Shown piece by piece: positions 23,320 to 32,124 of a DNA stretch of 64,000 bases (positions are counted from its first letter, which is position 1; each line of letters begins with the position of its first letter). Position numbers and translations under genes: made by a program. The notes under the pieces are model-generated. The model was not told the origin of the DNA. It was given only the letters and a program-made list of their open reading frames with translations, and made no database searches. The stretch spans positions 1-64,000 of the forward strand of contig NZ_JAERQK010000002.1 of assembly GCF_017912535.1 (NCBI RefSeq), read 5' to 3'. This DNA comes from Motiliproteus sediminis (GTDB taxonomy: Bacteria; Pseudomonadota; Gammaproteobacteria; Pseudomonadales; Balneatricaceae).

Positions 23320-25896
23320 GTGACTAGCTGCGCCGAATGCAACCATCCCCGGCATTGGCTCTGGGTGGCTATCACCGCCTCCGGCGGATACGCCCTCCTT
23401 TCCGCGCTCGGCGCAGTGCAACTGGAACAGGTCGCTAGCAGCGCCAATCCGGCGGCGCAGTCCGACGGCCTGGCTATTGCGCTGGCCAACCTGACCGCCC
23501 TGCTGCTCTGGGGTGGCATGGTTGCAATGGTTGCCCGCATCCCCGTCACTCGCTGGGTGGCACCGGCGCTGATGCTGGTTCTGGGCATGCTATTTTGCGC
23601 AGACCTGGTCGCAATCAGTTTTTTTCACCATCACCTGCCCTGGGCACGGCTGGCTGACCTTAAAAATCTGCCATTTCTGGCCAGCTCCCTAAGCGACTAT
23701 CTGTCATTCACTACCGCGCTGGCGATTCTGTTCTCTCTGCTCATATCCCTTCTGATAACGCCCCCCGCAGCACCTCTACTGAATCGGCTGTTTCCGTCCC
23801 GCCCCCCGGGCTCCCCTTTGATGGCGGTGACCTGCGTAGTCATACTGGTTGCCGTGATGCTGGTGGCCCACGGCACCAAATACCCGAGCCTGCTCGTCTA
23901 TTGGGCACTTCAGGAACAGCAACGCACTCTCCTGACAGAAGAGGTCGATTACGACCTTGAGCTGTACTCCCTACGTTTTGGCAACCCCGCCGCAGACCAC
24001 TCAACTGATGAACTGCAAGCCATTCTCGATGCAGCGTCTCTGCGCCCTGAAGCACCTGACCTGGTTCTGATCACGCTGGAGTCTGTCGGTGCCAGCGAGC
24101 TATTGAGCGCAGATGGAGAGCTGTCAGCCGAACTTACCCCGCAACTCGCAGCGCTGGGCAAACGCGCTTTGCTGTTCGACCAGCTTTATGTAACGGTCAG
24201 CAGCAGCGAACACCAGAATATGGCCATGGTCACCGGCGGCCATCAGCCCACCTACAACCAACCGCAGGAACTCACCACCTACCGCTATCAGGGCCCGTTC
24301 CTGGCGCAGCAGCTGCGACAGCAGGGCTATCGTACCGGCCTTTTCAGCGCAGCGGACCTGCGGTTTCGCCATATGGATCACTTCTTTGATCAGGCTGGTT
24401 ATCAAACTCGTTACGACTTCAGTCAATTATCGCCCAGCAGCCAAGACATCCTGCGTCTCAACAGCTGGGGGGGCGACGACCGCCACTTTATCGACAGCGC
24501 CATCAACTGGCTCGATCAGGCTGCGCAGCAAGAACCGGTTTTTCTCCACTACCTCAGCAACGCCCCGCACCATCCGTACAGCCTGCCACAGGACTTGACA
24601 GTCAACGACAATCCAGGCGTTAGCGAAAAGCAGCGCTACCTGCGCGCATTAAGGTTCATCGATGCCCAGATTGGCAAACTGGTCACGGCGCTCAAGCGAC
24701 GGGAGCGGGACACCATCATCCTGGTTACCGGAGATCACCCGCTAGCACGCAATCAGCTGCATAACGATGCCGTGCGCGGATGGCTGATGCTGTATGCCAG
24801 CTACAGTCCGCAGCCACTGCGCAGCCGGCGGGTAATTACTCACGCTGATCTCATGCCGACTCTGTTGTCTTTCGGGCGCCTGCCCGTGATTCCACCACTA
24901 CCCGGCCAGAACCTGTTATCCGCCCAATTTAAGCAACGCATCGTCTACTTCCATGACGGCAACCAGCCTGGCCACTGGGGCCTCAGAGACGGCTCCTGGC
25001 TTTACGTTGCCAACCACGGCATCCAATCGCCAGCACTCATTCACCTCAGCAAGCAGGAGTCGGTGCTGGATGACGAGACGCTAAAGTCCCGCATGACAGT
25101 CTATGAGCGTCTACTAAGCAACTGGTACCAAAGACAAAATCAGGCCTTTTTGGCACAGCTCGAGGGGTTCGAAGAGACAGGGACACCCATGCCACGCCAG
25201 GGGCCGACGCCCCCCGTAACCGGCCACCTGCGCCAAACCGTGCCCCAGATGCCTCCTCGGTTTGACATTGCGCCGGTATTCTCGACCAGAGATCCGATCT
25301 ATGCCCGCAGCCGCTGGATACGTCCGCGGACAGAACAGTCCGTCGAGATCAGTTGGCTCTCCCCCAGTGGGCAGCAGTTCAGACAACAAACACAGGTCAC
25401 ACCCGACGCCAACCTGCTGACAATGCAACTACCCGCCTCTGCACCGCTGGAATCGGGCCGCTGGACTTTGCGCGTGAGTGGCGACGAGCAGCAGGCAACA
25501 ACCACCTTTGAAGTCAGCTATACCCAGCCCTCCGCCAACGCCGGAATTCTCAACTTCCTGCAATCGGTCCGGGTTGGCTATCTTGCGCTGAAAACAGAAG
25601 AGTTTCTCGGCTACAACCGATTGTCTGACCAGCACAGGTTCACCATAGAAACACGCTGGCACCGGCTTGATCGGGAGCGCCTATTTACCCTGGTACTAGT
25701 CTCTCCTTCACTTCAGGCCCACGCCTTTGACGCCCGACTCGCGCCAGGCTGGAACACGTACTACAAACAACTAACTCCGCCCAACACTCTTGAGCACGGC
25801 CGTTGGCGGGTGGAAGTATGGGAACACGGGCAGTATCTTGGCAGCGTCGATTTTGACGTGGCGGCGCAACCACCCACTGACGAGGGCCAGCCGTGA
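23320..25896 (+). CDS. LTA-synthase-like envelope transferase (sulfatase fold) with C-terminal beta domains
   Basis: An 858-residue inner-membrane enzyme. Four to five membrane segments fill residues 12-185. The periplasmic alkaline-phosphatase/sulfatase domain spans about 245-575: metal ligand in LVLITLESVGASE (Glu254), nucleophile region VSSSEHQN (Ser294-296 where LtaS has Thr), and TGDHPL with Asp/His metal ligands. The last 250 residues add two Ig-like beta domains, the final one similar to DUF2914. Relatives move phosphoglycerol or phosphoethanolamine onto envelope glycans or lipids. The start is a GTG at 23320; no ATG or strong ribosome site is near. There is no CXPXR, so it is not a formylglycine sulfatase. 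It is followed with a 4-base overlap by the GT-C gene. Confidence 0.85.
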   Translation: MTSCAECNHPRHWLWVAITASGGYALLSALGAVQLEQVASSANPAAQSDGLAIALANLTALLLWGGMVAMVARIPVTRWVAPALMLVLGMLFCADLVAISFFHHHLPWARLADLKNLPFLASSLSDYLSFTTALAILFSLLISLLITPPAAPLLNRLFPSRPPGSPLMAVTCVVILVAVMLVAHGTKYPSLLVYWALQEQQRTLLTEEVDYDLELYSLRFGNPAADHSTDELQAILDAASLRPEAPDLVLITLESVGASELLSADGELSAELTPQLAALGKRALLFDQLYVTVSSSEHQNMAMVTGGHQPTYNQPQELTTYRYQGPFLAQQLRQQGYRTGLFSAADLRFRHMDHFFDQAGYQTRYDFSQLSPSSQDILRLNSWGGDDRHFIDSAINWLDQAAQQEPVFLHYLSNAPHHPYSLPQDLTVNDNPGVSEKQRYLRALRFIDAQIGKLVTALKRRERDTIILVTGDHPLARNQLHNDAVRGWLMLYASYSPQPLRSRRVITHADLMPTLLSFGRLPVIPPLPGQNLLSAQFKQRIVYFHDGNQPGHWGLRDGSWLYVANHGIQSPALIHLSKQESVLDDETLKSRMTVYERLLSNWYQRQNQAFLAQLEGFEETGTPMPRQGPTPPVTGHLRQTVPQMPPRFDIAPVFSTRDPIYARSRWIRPRTEQSVEISWLSPSGQQFRQQTQVTPDANLLTMQLPASAPLESGRWTLRVSGDEQQATTTFEVSYTQPSANAGILNFLQSVRVGYLALKTEEFLGYNRLSDQHRFTIETRWHRLDRERLFTLVLVSPSLQAHAFDARLAPGWNTYYKQLTPPNTLEHGRWRVEVWEHGQYLGSVDFDVAAQPPTDEGQP

Positions 25897-27698
25897 CCCG
25901 CACCACCTTTGCTCTGCTGGCCCTGTATGCGCTGCTGCTGTGTATCTCAGTTCAAGGGCTGGCTCTGATCCTGAACGTCAGTCAAACAGGACCGGCAACG
26001 GGATGGCAGCTGCTGTGGGATTCTGACAGTTATCTGTGGCTGAGCTGGGTTAGAGATGCCTGGGAATCAGGCACCCTACCCGCCCAAGCTCAGCCCCGCA
26101 TCAACCCTCCTGACGGCAGCTCGATCCACTGGAGCCTCCCTTACGCGATGCTTTTGCTCGCTGGCGCAACAATCGGCAACTGGTTCACTGACTTTTCCCA
26201 GGCGCTGCACATCTGGGGCATGATCAACGCCCCCCTGCTGCAGTGGGTGCTGATGCTGCTGCTGATTTTCGCTTGCCGCACCTGGAAAGTGGCTCACCTG
26301 GCCCTGCTCCTGACCCTGTTCGCCACACTGCGAGGGGTTTATCACCAAACAGCATTAGGGCAAGCGGATCATCATGCACTGCTGCTGATTGGATTCCTGG
26401 CGACGTTGTTGATGCTGCGCCGCCTGGCCAAAGAGCCGCGGGCAGGCCTACTTGCATACTACTGCGGGGTCACCAGCGGGTTCGTCGTCTGGATCTCGAT
26501 CGAATCCTTAGTGCTGGTAGCGGCCTGCAGCCTTTCCTTGTTCTGCTGGTGGCTGAATGGATCGCGCCACGCTATCTCTGACCTGGCTCGCTACGCAACT
26601 GCGCTCTGCCTGACCTTAGGGATTGCCGTTATGGCACAACATCCCGTCGAAGGCTGGTTCGAACCACTTTACGACCAGGTGTCTATCGCACAGCTTTGGC
26701 TGGGCGCAGCGATCTGGCTGGGCGCGCTACTGCTTGAACGAGTCGATCACCACCGAGCACGCAGCAAAGCGGCCGTTGCCGCCACCATCACCCTGACCCT
26801 GGTGGCTGCACTACTGGCTGTTTATCCGGGCTACCTGCAGGGCCCCCACCCCGAGTTATCTCCGCTGGTACAGTTCCTGATGGATGAAAGCAGTCAGGAC
26901 GAACGCTCTTATTTGGCAAGCGGAACCCTGCTTGGCGGATTGATCGACTTCTTCCCGCTGGCCGTAGCACTGGTTTTTTCATGGGGATTACTGCACACCA
27001 ACAATGCTGCAAGCCGCCGCAGGGCCGCTCTCTATCTGGTGTTCGCCACGGTGACAGCCATCTACGCACTGCTGCGGTTTCGTGGTCTGGCCATGATGCA
27101 GTTGGCCTGCCTCCTGCCTTGGACCGAGGCCGTACTGTGGCTTGGCACTCAGTACCGTCACGGTGCCAGCCGGGCGGTATCCAGCGGTCTGATTGCGGCC
27201 ACACCATTGCTCCTTGCCAGTATTTCAGGGTTGTCCCTGGTACCCCGTCATCCACCGACATGGGGGTTGGAGCGCGAGGGCTATTGCCGCATGTACGACC
27301 TTGCCCAACATCTGCAGCGGAACGCCAGCAGCATGAACGCTGACCGCGGCGCCATCGTTACCTGGCTGTACGACGGCCCCAAATTCCTGTACTACAGCGA
27401 TTTTTCCATTATCGGCGCACCCTACCATCGCAACGCAGCAGGTATCGAGACAGGCTTTAAGCTTCAGTGGGACAAGGGCATCAGCCCGCAAACCGAACTG
27501 CTGGCTCGTCAACATCAGGTGGAATACTTCGCCTACTGCTACAACTATCTCGCGCGCTATCTTCCGCTGCTGGAGCAGTCGCCGCAGTCAACCATCAGTC
27601 TGCTTGCCGCGGGCACTCCTCCTCCGTGGTTGACGCCGGTTGAGTTGCCGCTTTCACTACAACGCGATTATCTGCTATACCGCGTCATACCCGAGTAG
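25893..27698 (+). CDS. GT-C superfamily membrane glycosyltransferase (STT3/PMT-like)
   Basis: A 601-residue protein with about eleven membrane segments. The first loop has WDSDSYLWLSWVRDAW and RINPPDGSSIHWS, the acidic metal/donor site expected in GT-C enzymes that use polyprenyl-linked sugars. A second acidic site is GQADHHALLL. Near residue 485 lie VTWLYDGPKFLYYSD and APYHRN, positioned like the WWDYG region of STT3/PglB and also found in a family of proteobacterial GT-C proteins of unknown acceptor. It is translationally coupled to the LTA-synthase-like gene. It probably decorates a protein, lipid or glycan on the periplasmic side. Confidence 0.75.
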   Translation: MTRTTFALLALYALLLCISVQGLALILNVSQTGPATGWQLLWDSDSYLWLSWVRDAWESGTLPAQAQPRINPPDGSSIHWSLPYAMLLLAGATIGNWFTDFSQALHIWGMINAPLLQWVLMLLLIFACRTWKVAHLALLLTLFATLRGVYHQTALGQADHHALLLIGFLATLLMLRRLAKEPRAGLLAYYCGVTSGFVVWISIESLVLVAACSLSLFCWWLNGSRHAISDLARYATALCLTLGIAVMAQHPVEGWFEPLYDQVSIAQLWLGAAIWLGALLLERVDHHRARSKAAVAATITLTLVAALLAVYPGYLQGPHPELSPLVQFLMDESSQDERSYLASGTLLGGLIDFFPLAVALVFSWGLLHTNNAASRRRAALYLVFATVTAIYALLRFRGLAMMQLACLLPWTEAVLWLGTQYRHGASRAVSSGLIAATPLLLASISGLSLVPRHPPTWGLEREGYCRMYDLAQHLQRNASSMNADRGAIVTWLYDGPKFLYYSDFSIIGAPYHRNAAGIETGFKLQWDKGISPQTELLARQHQVEYFAYCYNYLARYLPLLEQSPQSTISLLAAGTPPPWLTPVELPLSLQRDYLLYRVIPE

Positions 27699-27713
27699 GG
27701 GCCCGACCCGGCT

Positions 27714-28658
27714 TTATGCTGCACCGAGCAGTTGAGCAAAAATCGCCCTGCGCACTACCACGCCATTGGCCGACTGCTGCCAGTAACAGGCATGAGGATG
27801 CTCATCAAATGCAGTCGGCAGTTCATCCATCCGCGCGAAAGAGTGAACAATCAGCGCTTGCGGGGCCAGACGCTCATACGCCTCAAGATCCAGCCGGAAA
27901 GCAGGAGCGGTTTGGCCGTAGCTTTCAGGAGCTGCTTCGCGGCTGTGGGTGTAATCGGGCTGCACCACTGGTTCCATGTAAATCACATCGGTACCACCCA
28001 GTGCCGCCGACACCGACTCCGCACGCCGCCAGCGCAGCCCCATCGCCCGGGCATCGAGCAAGCGGGCCTGATCTGCCTCCATCTCATCGGGATGGACCAA
28101 GGTGACGTCGCAGTCAAACCGGGCCAGCGCGTGCAGCATTGAGTGCATGGTCCGCATTCGCATATCACCAACCAGAAGAAACGAGAGACCTTGTAAACTG
28201 CCAAGGCGCTTCCAGATGGTGTACAGGTCGGTCAACACCTGAGTTGGGTGGTCGCCCCAGCCATCACCGCAGTTAATCACCGGAACGCGCACCCAGCGCG
28301 CCATCTCCGCTGCGGCCCCCTCCTGAAAGTGGCGCAACGCAATCAGGTCACCGTAGTTTTCCAACATCCGGGCCGTATCCTTGAGGGATTCCTGATAAAA
28401 ATCACCTGCGCGGGTCATCCGGTGATCGGCAAAGCCGAGCACGCGCCCGCCGCTTTGCCACATGGCGGCTTCGCTGGCCAGCCGGGTACGAGTGCTGGGC
28501 TGGTAGAAAGCTGTCACCAGAGTTTTATGACGCAATAACTCAAGCTGGCCGCTAGCACGGTAGTCAGCCTCAAGTTCATCGGCTAGTTCAAACAAGGTCA
28601 GATAATCGGCGGGGCGCCAATCGCGTAGGGTTATCAGACTGTCTTCTCGACCAGGCAT
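27714..28658 (-). CDS. Aspartate/ornithine carbamoyltransferase paralogue
   Basis: A 314-residue protein of the ATCase/OTCase family. The carbamoyl-phosphate site FYQPSTRTRLASE is intact at residues 51-63 (Ser-Thr-Arg-Thr-Arg 55-59), as is DHPTQVLTDLYTI. Two other sites differ from pyrimidine ATCase: the catalytic Lys loop (KGE) reads GDFYQESLKDTARML, and the HPLPR motif reads HSFARMDEL. So it can bind carbamoyl phosphate but may act on an amine other than aspartate. It is the last gene of a leftward operon (MBOAT, carrier protein, adenylating ligase) and probably carbamoylates the amino acid that is activated there. A housekeeping ATCase role is unlikely given this setting. Confidence 0.85.
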   Translation of the reverse strand: MPGREDSLITLRDWRPADYLTLFELADELEADYRASGQLELLRHKTLVTAFYQPSTRTRLASEAAMWQSGGRVLGFADHRMTRAGDFYQESLKDTARMLENYGDLIALRHFQEGAAAEMARWVRVPVINCGDGWGDHPTQVLTDLYTIWKRLGSLQGLSFLLVGDMRMRTMHSMLHALARFDCDVTLVHPDEMEADQARLLDARAMGLRWRRAESVSAALGGTDVIYMEPVVQPDYTHSREAAPESYGQTAPAFRLDLEAYERLAPQALIVHSFARMDELPTAFDEHPHACYWQQSANGVVVRRAIFAQLLGAA

Positions 28659-28669
28659 GGGGCCAAACC

Positions 28670-30202
28670 TCAGGAGTCAGTTGGACGGGGTGCGGCCAGG
28701 TGGCTGGCCAGTTGCTTGCGATCCACTTTGCCCGTGCGACTTTTGGGCAGGGGCGACAGCCATCGAATGACAGAGGGGATCTGCGCCCTCGGCAGTTCTT
28801 CGGTTAATGCCGTTATCAACGCCGCGCGCGGGGCAGGCTCGCCCTCCAGGAACAGCGCCAGTCCCTCCACCCTTGAGTCAACGACAGGCCAGGGAATCAC
28901 CGCAACCTGTTCGCAACCGCTGCAGCGCCGCGCAACCGCTTCAATATGGTCAATCTCCACCCGCATGCCCCGCAGCTGAATCTGGTTGTCGATTCGGCCG
29001 AGAAAATGAAAACACCCGCTACGATCGCGGTATCCAAGATCACCACTGCGATACCAACGCAGGTCGCTGTCATCCAAGCAGACGAACGCATCGCGAGAAC
29101 GTTCCTCATCCCGCCAGTAACCGCTGATAACCTGGGGGCCGCTCACCAGAATTTCGCCCGATTCACCGTCATTGCAGGGTTGCAAGGCAGAATCAACCAC
29201 TCGCATTACAACACCTGGCAGAGGAAACCCCACCGGTACCGAGTTCCGCTCCGGTGTGACCGCTGTCGGTTCCTGATAGTGAAACGAGGAGCACGCCACC
29301 AGAGTTTCCGTTGGCCCGAAGTAGTTATGAACAGAGCTTTGCGGAGCAACGGTACGCCAGCGTTCAGCGATCGTTGGTGTCAGTGTTTCGCCGCCAAACA
29401 GGGTATGCTTCAAGGCCGGCAAAGCGATGCCATCGCGCATAGCCAGGGCCGCCAAGGACGGCATACAGTAGAGTACCGTCACCTCATTTCGGGTCAAATA
29501 TGACCAGGGCAGCAATACCTCGGTTTCACTCATAACCCAGCAGCTGGCGCCCACCGCAAACGCACAAAAAAGATTGATGACCGAGGGGTCAAAGTCCAGT
29601 TCGACGTACTGTCCGAAACGGTCAGACGCCGTGAACTGAAAACGCTGCTGCATTCCCCGGCAGAAATGAGTCACGTTGGAATAGGTTGGCGCCACGACTT
29701 TAGGCAGGCCGGTGGTGCCAGACGTAAACACCATGTAGGCCAGCCCATCAGGTGCGACCGCTGCGGGAGGCATTAACCCCTCTGCGGGGGTATAGACCTG
29801 CGCAGGTTCAGCGATCTGTCGCACCGGTCGTGAGGTCAGTCCTGCCAGACGCGAACACTCGGCGGCGCTGTCGGCAAGGATCAGAGTCGGCTGCAAGCGC
29901 TCCAGGAGAGGCGCAATATATGCGTCAGGATAACGGCTCAGCAGAGGAATATAGGTCCCGCCAAGCCACGCTACCGCCAATGTGCCGACATAGGCCGAGA
30001 CAGACCGGCGACCCACAACCACTACGCGACTGCCGGTTTCGACCCGATCCGTCAACGTGCGCACCTGGTCGCAAACGGCAGTCGCCAACTCGCCATAGCT
30101 GAACTGGCACCCAGCGATCGATAAAGCGACCGCTTCGGGGTGCTTCAGCGCATGTCGGTATAGGTTGGAACATAGATTCAGGTTGCCATCATCGGCCATC
30201 AT
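28670..30202 (-). CDS. Amino-acid adenylating ligase 1 (DltA-like)
   Basis: A 510-residue adenylate-forming enzyme. Core motifs are YMVFTSGTTGLPKVV, NYFGPTETLV, WYRSGDLGYRD and SRTGKVDRKQL, the last holding the catalytic lysine. Length and motif forms match stand-alone NRPS-type adenylation domains such as DltA. It should activate an amino acid with ATP and load it on the carrier protein encoded immediately upstream (overlap of 14 bases). Two adjacent ATGs at 30202 and 30199 can serve as start. Operon order is MBOAT, carrier protein, ligase, carbamoyltransferase-like. Confidence 0.9.
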   Translation of the reverse strand: MMADDGNLNLCSNLYRHALKHPEAVALSIAGCQFSYGELATAVCDQVRTLTDRVETGSRVVVVGRRSVSAYVGTLAVAWLGGTYIPLLSRYPDAYIAPLLERLQPTLILADSAAECSRLAGLTSRPVRQIAEPAQVYTPAEGLMPPAAVAPDGLAYMVFTSGTTGLPKVVAPTYSNVTHFCRGMQQRFQFTASDRFGQYVELDFDPSVINLFCAFAVGASCWVMSETEVLLPWSYLTRNEVTVLYCMPSLAALAMRDGIALPALKHTLFGGETLTPTIAERWRTVAPQSSVHNYFGPTETLVACSSFHYQEPTAVTPERNSVPVGFPLPGVVMRVVDSALQPCNDGESGEILVSGPQVISGYWRDEERSRDAFVCLDDSDLRWYRSGDLGYRDRSGCFHFLGRIDNQIQLRGMRVEIDHIEAVARRCSGCEQVAVIPWPVVDSRVEGLALFLEGEPAPRAALITALTEELPRAQIPSVIRWLSPLPKSRTGKVDRKQLASHLAAPRPTDS

Positions 30203-30443
30203 TCAGCCCGTTTTCCACCAGCACGACCATCTGATCCAAGGTATCGAAATCCTCCAGTTCGAACGATAACTCATCGAAATACACGCCAAACTCCTGCTCA
30301 ATGTGCATGACGATAAACAGCACCGCAAGCGAGTCGAGCCGTGCGCTGAGGATTAACGATTCGTCACCGTCAAAGTCCGGGGTATCGCCATATTCCAACA
30401 GCCGCTGCTCAATAAACTGCCTGAGTGAAGACCGGATATCCAC
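30189..30443 (-). CDS. Acyl/peptidyl carrier protein (DltC-like)
   Basis: An 84-residue acidic helical carrier protein. The phosphopantetheine attachment serine is Ser38 in SARLDSLAVLFIV. It is close in size to DltC. The aminoacyl group from the neighbouring ligase would ride here as a thioester until the MBOAT protein, whose gene ends only one base before this start, takes it over. No phosphopantetheinyl transferase gene is in the window. Confidence 0.9.
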   Translation of the reverse strand: MDIRSSLRQFIEQRLLEYGDTPDFDGDESLILSARLDSLAVLFIVMHIEQEFGVYFDELSFELEDFDTLDQMVVLVENGLNDGR

Positions 30444-30444
30444 G

Positions 30445-32013
30445 TTAGTTCAGCCCAAACAGAGACAATATGAACTTCAGCTGCGATTCGATACTGGTCC
30501 CTCGGCGGTGATCCACAAATACAGTGGCCAAACAGAAGAAACCAAGGACAATTACTGGTGTCGCTATACGTCTCTCAAGCCAGCTTTTACGACCACGCCG
30601 GCGTTCATTAATGTACTGGGACAGGAAAATACCGTGGGCCAGTATCAGGGTGTAGAGAAAGAATGTCCGGAACTCCCACACGGCGTCCCAGACACCATAG
30701 CGAATGGTGCTATCAATTCCTCTGACCAGATGAAACAAAAAGTTGCCGAAGCAGACCGCGAATATAACCGCCAGATACATTCGCAGCCACGGTGGGCAGA
30801 ACCGCAGGGACAGAAACGCTGGGAAATAAAACAGGTTTACCAATAGCTCTTTAAAGTAGTAATTGTATCGATTCCAGAAGTCCGCAATGCTGCGCGAAGC
30901 AACCGGATTAACAGTATTACGCAGCGCGTTGTAGCCCGCCAGTCGCACGATTCCGATCGCCACATGTCCCATCACCGCAGTCCACAACAGATCCTCGATA
31001 AAGCGTGCCCCGATTGCCTTCCAGTTGCGCCAGCTATCATCGCATGCAGTTACTGCGCAGTAGTCAAAGGTCCGGAAGTAGTCATCGACATGCAGCCACT
31101 GGGGAATCACAATTCCCGTTGCCACCGCCCATGAATCTGCCCCCAGCAGCAACTCCCCCTGGTCACGGACCAGGCGGACATAGCCTCCGAACAACTCGCC
31201 GTAACCGTAAAAAGTCGCCTTGAACAACGCGGTAAACAGAACCAGCCAAAGGGCCCAGTAAAGTAGTTTAACCCCCTTCAATTGGCTCACCGCGGCCGCC
31301 TCGGCATCTTTCGCTTCGATCCGTTGCAGATAAGCGGCGGCTTTGGGATAGGGGATATCACTCGGCGACCAAAAAGGCAGGGCGTGACTGAGTTGTCGCC
31401 ACCGACCGGGGAGCGGTCTGTTCCAGTCATGCAGCGTATAAGCACCGAACCAGAAGAAGCGACTCCAGTAGATCAGAAACAGCCACAATACCGCGCGCCA
31501 GGGTTCCGCTAACGGCGCATACGAAGCCAAAATAGCGAGTACGGCGTAAAGAATTATGGCCCCGGCCAGCGGACGAATGTTCCAGCGCGGCAACTGGAAC
31601 AGGAGCGCGTGAATACCACCGATAAGCAGCACTGCCAGCGCCAGGCTGATTAGCGGCGCAACGGCCGACGCAGCCGGACCCAACGCAAATAACTGCAGTT
31701 GTTCAGCAATCGCCTGTTCGCCAAACCATTGAAAACCAAAAAGCCAGAACCCAACCGTCGCCAGCGATAGCCACTCTCTTCGATACTGGGGCCATAATAT
31801 GAACAGAGCCAGAGCCGCCACGGTTGGTAGTGGCCATTGATAATTGAGCAGAACCAGTAGCAGCCAGGCGATGGCGATAAGGACCAACCGCCCGACAAGG
31901 GTCTGAGCCGCTGTCAACAGGCGCGGCGAGCGCTCAATAGCCGGCACCAAGGTTAGTTGCATAGGTGTTACGCCCGTCCGCCTGACGAAAGTGAGGCGAT
32001 TGAAAATTCGCAC
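30445..32013 (-). CDS. MBOAT family acyltransferase (DltB-like)
   Basis: A 522-residue membrane protein with about eleven to twelve hydrophobic segments. The MBOAT region includes SIADFWNRYNYYFKELLV and, some 65 residues later, NFLFHLVRGID with the conserved catalytic histidine. DltB, the closest functional analogue, passes D-alanine from its carrier protein to an acceptor through the membrane; this one has about 100 extra N-terminal residues with more membrane segments. The start may be the GTG at 32013 or the ATG at 31962; neither has a good ribosome site. No DltD-like gene follows. Confidence 0.85.
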   Translation of the reverse strand: MRIFNRLTFVRRTGVTPMQLTLVPAIERSPRLLTAAQTLVGRLVLIAIAWLLLVLLNYQWPLPTVAALALFILWPQYRREWLSLATVGFWLFGFQWFGEQAIAEQLQLFALGPAASAVAPLISLALAVLLIGGIHALLFQLPRWNIRPLAGAIILYAVLAILASYAPLAEPWRAVLWLFLIYWSRFFWFGAYTLHDWNRPLPGRWRQLSHALPFWSPSDIPYPKAAAYLQRIEAKDAEAAAVSQLKGVKLLYWALWLVLFTALFKATFYGYGELFGGYVRLVRDQGELLLGADSWAVATGIVIPQWLHVDDYFRTFDYCAVTACDDSWRNWKAIGARFIEDLLWTAVMGHVAIGIVRLAGYNALRNTVNPVASRSIADFWNRYNYYFKELLVNLFYFPAFLSLRFCPPWLRMYLAVIFAVCFGNFLFHLVRGIDSTIRYGVWDAVWEFRTFFLYTLILAHGIFLSQYINERRRGRKSWLERRIATPVIVLGFFCLATVFVDHRRGTSIESQLKFILSLFGLN

Positions 32014-32124
32014 GAATACTAGGGTTTAACCGGCTAACAAGTCAATTTCGTTAGCCTTTATTCCGGTGCCGAATTACTTTAGTCTGCCCCCTCGTTCCCC
32101 CCAGTAACCAGCGACCCCACTACC

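Noticed and set aside
19847-25896. Idea that the SUMF1 proteins activate the sulfatase-fold enzyme by making formylglycine
   Set aside because: The enzyme has no CXPXR motif, its nucleophile region is VSSSEH as in LTA-synthase relatives, and the SUMF1 proteins lack the catalytic cysteine pair.
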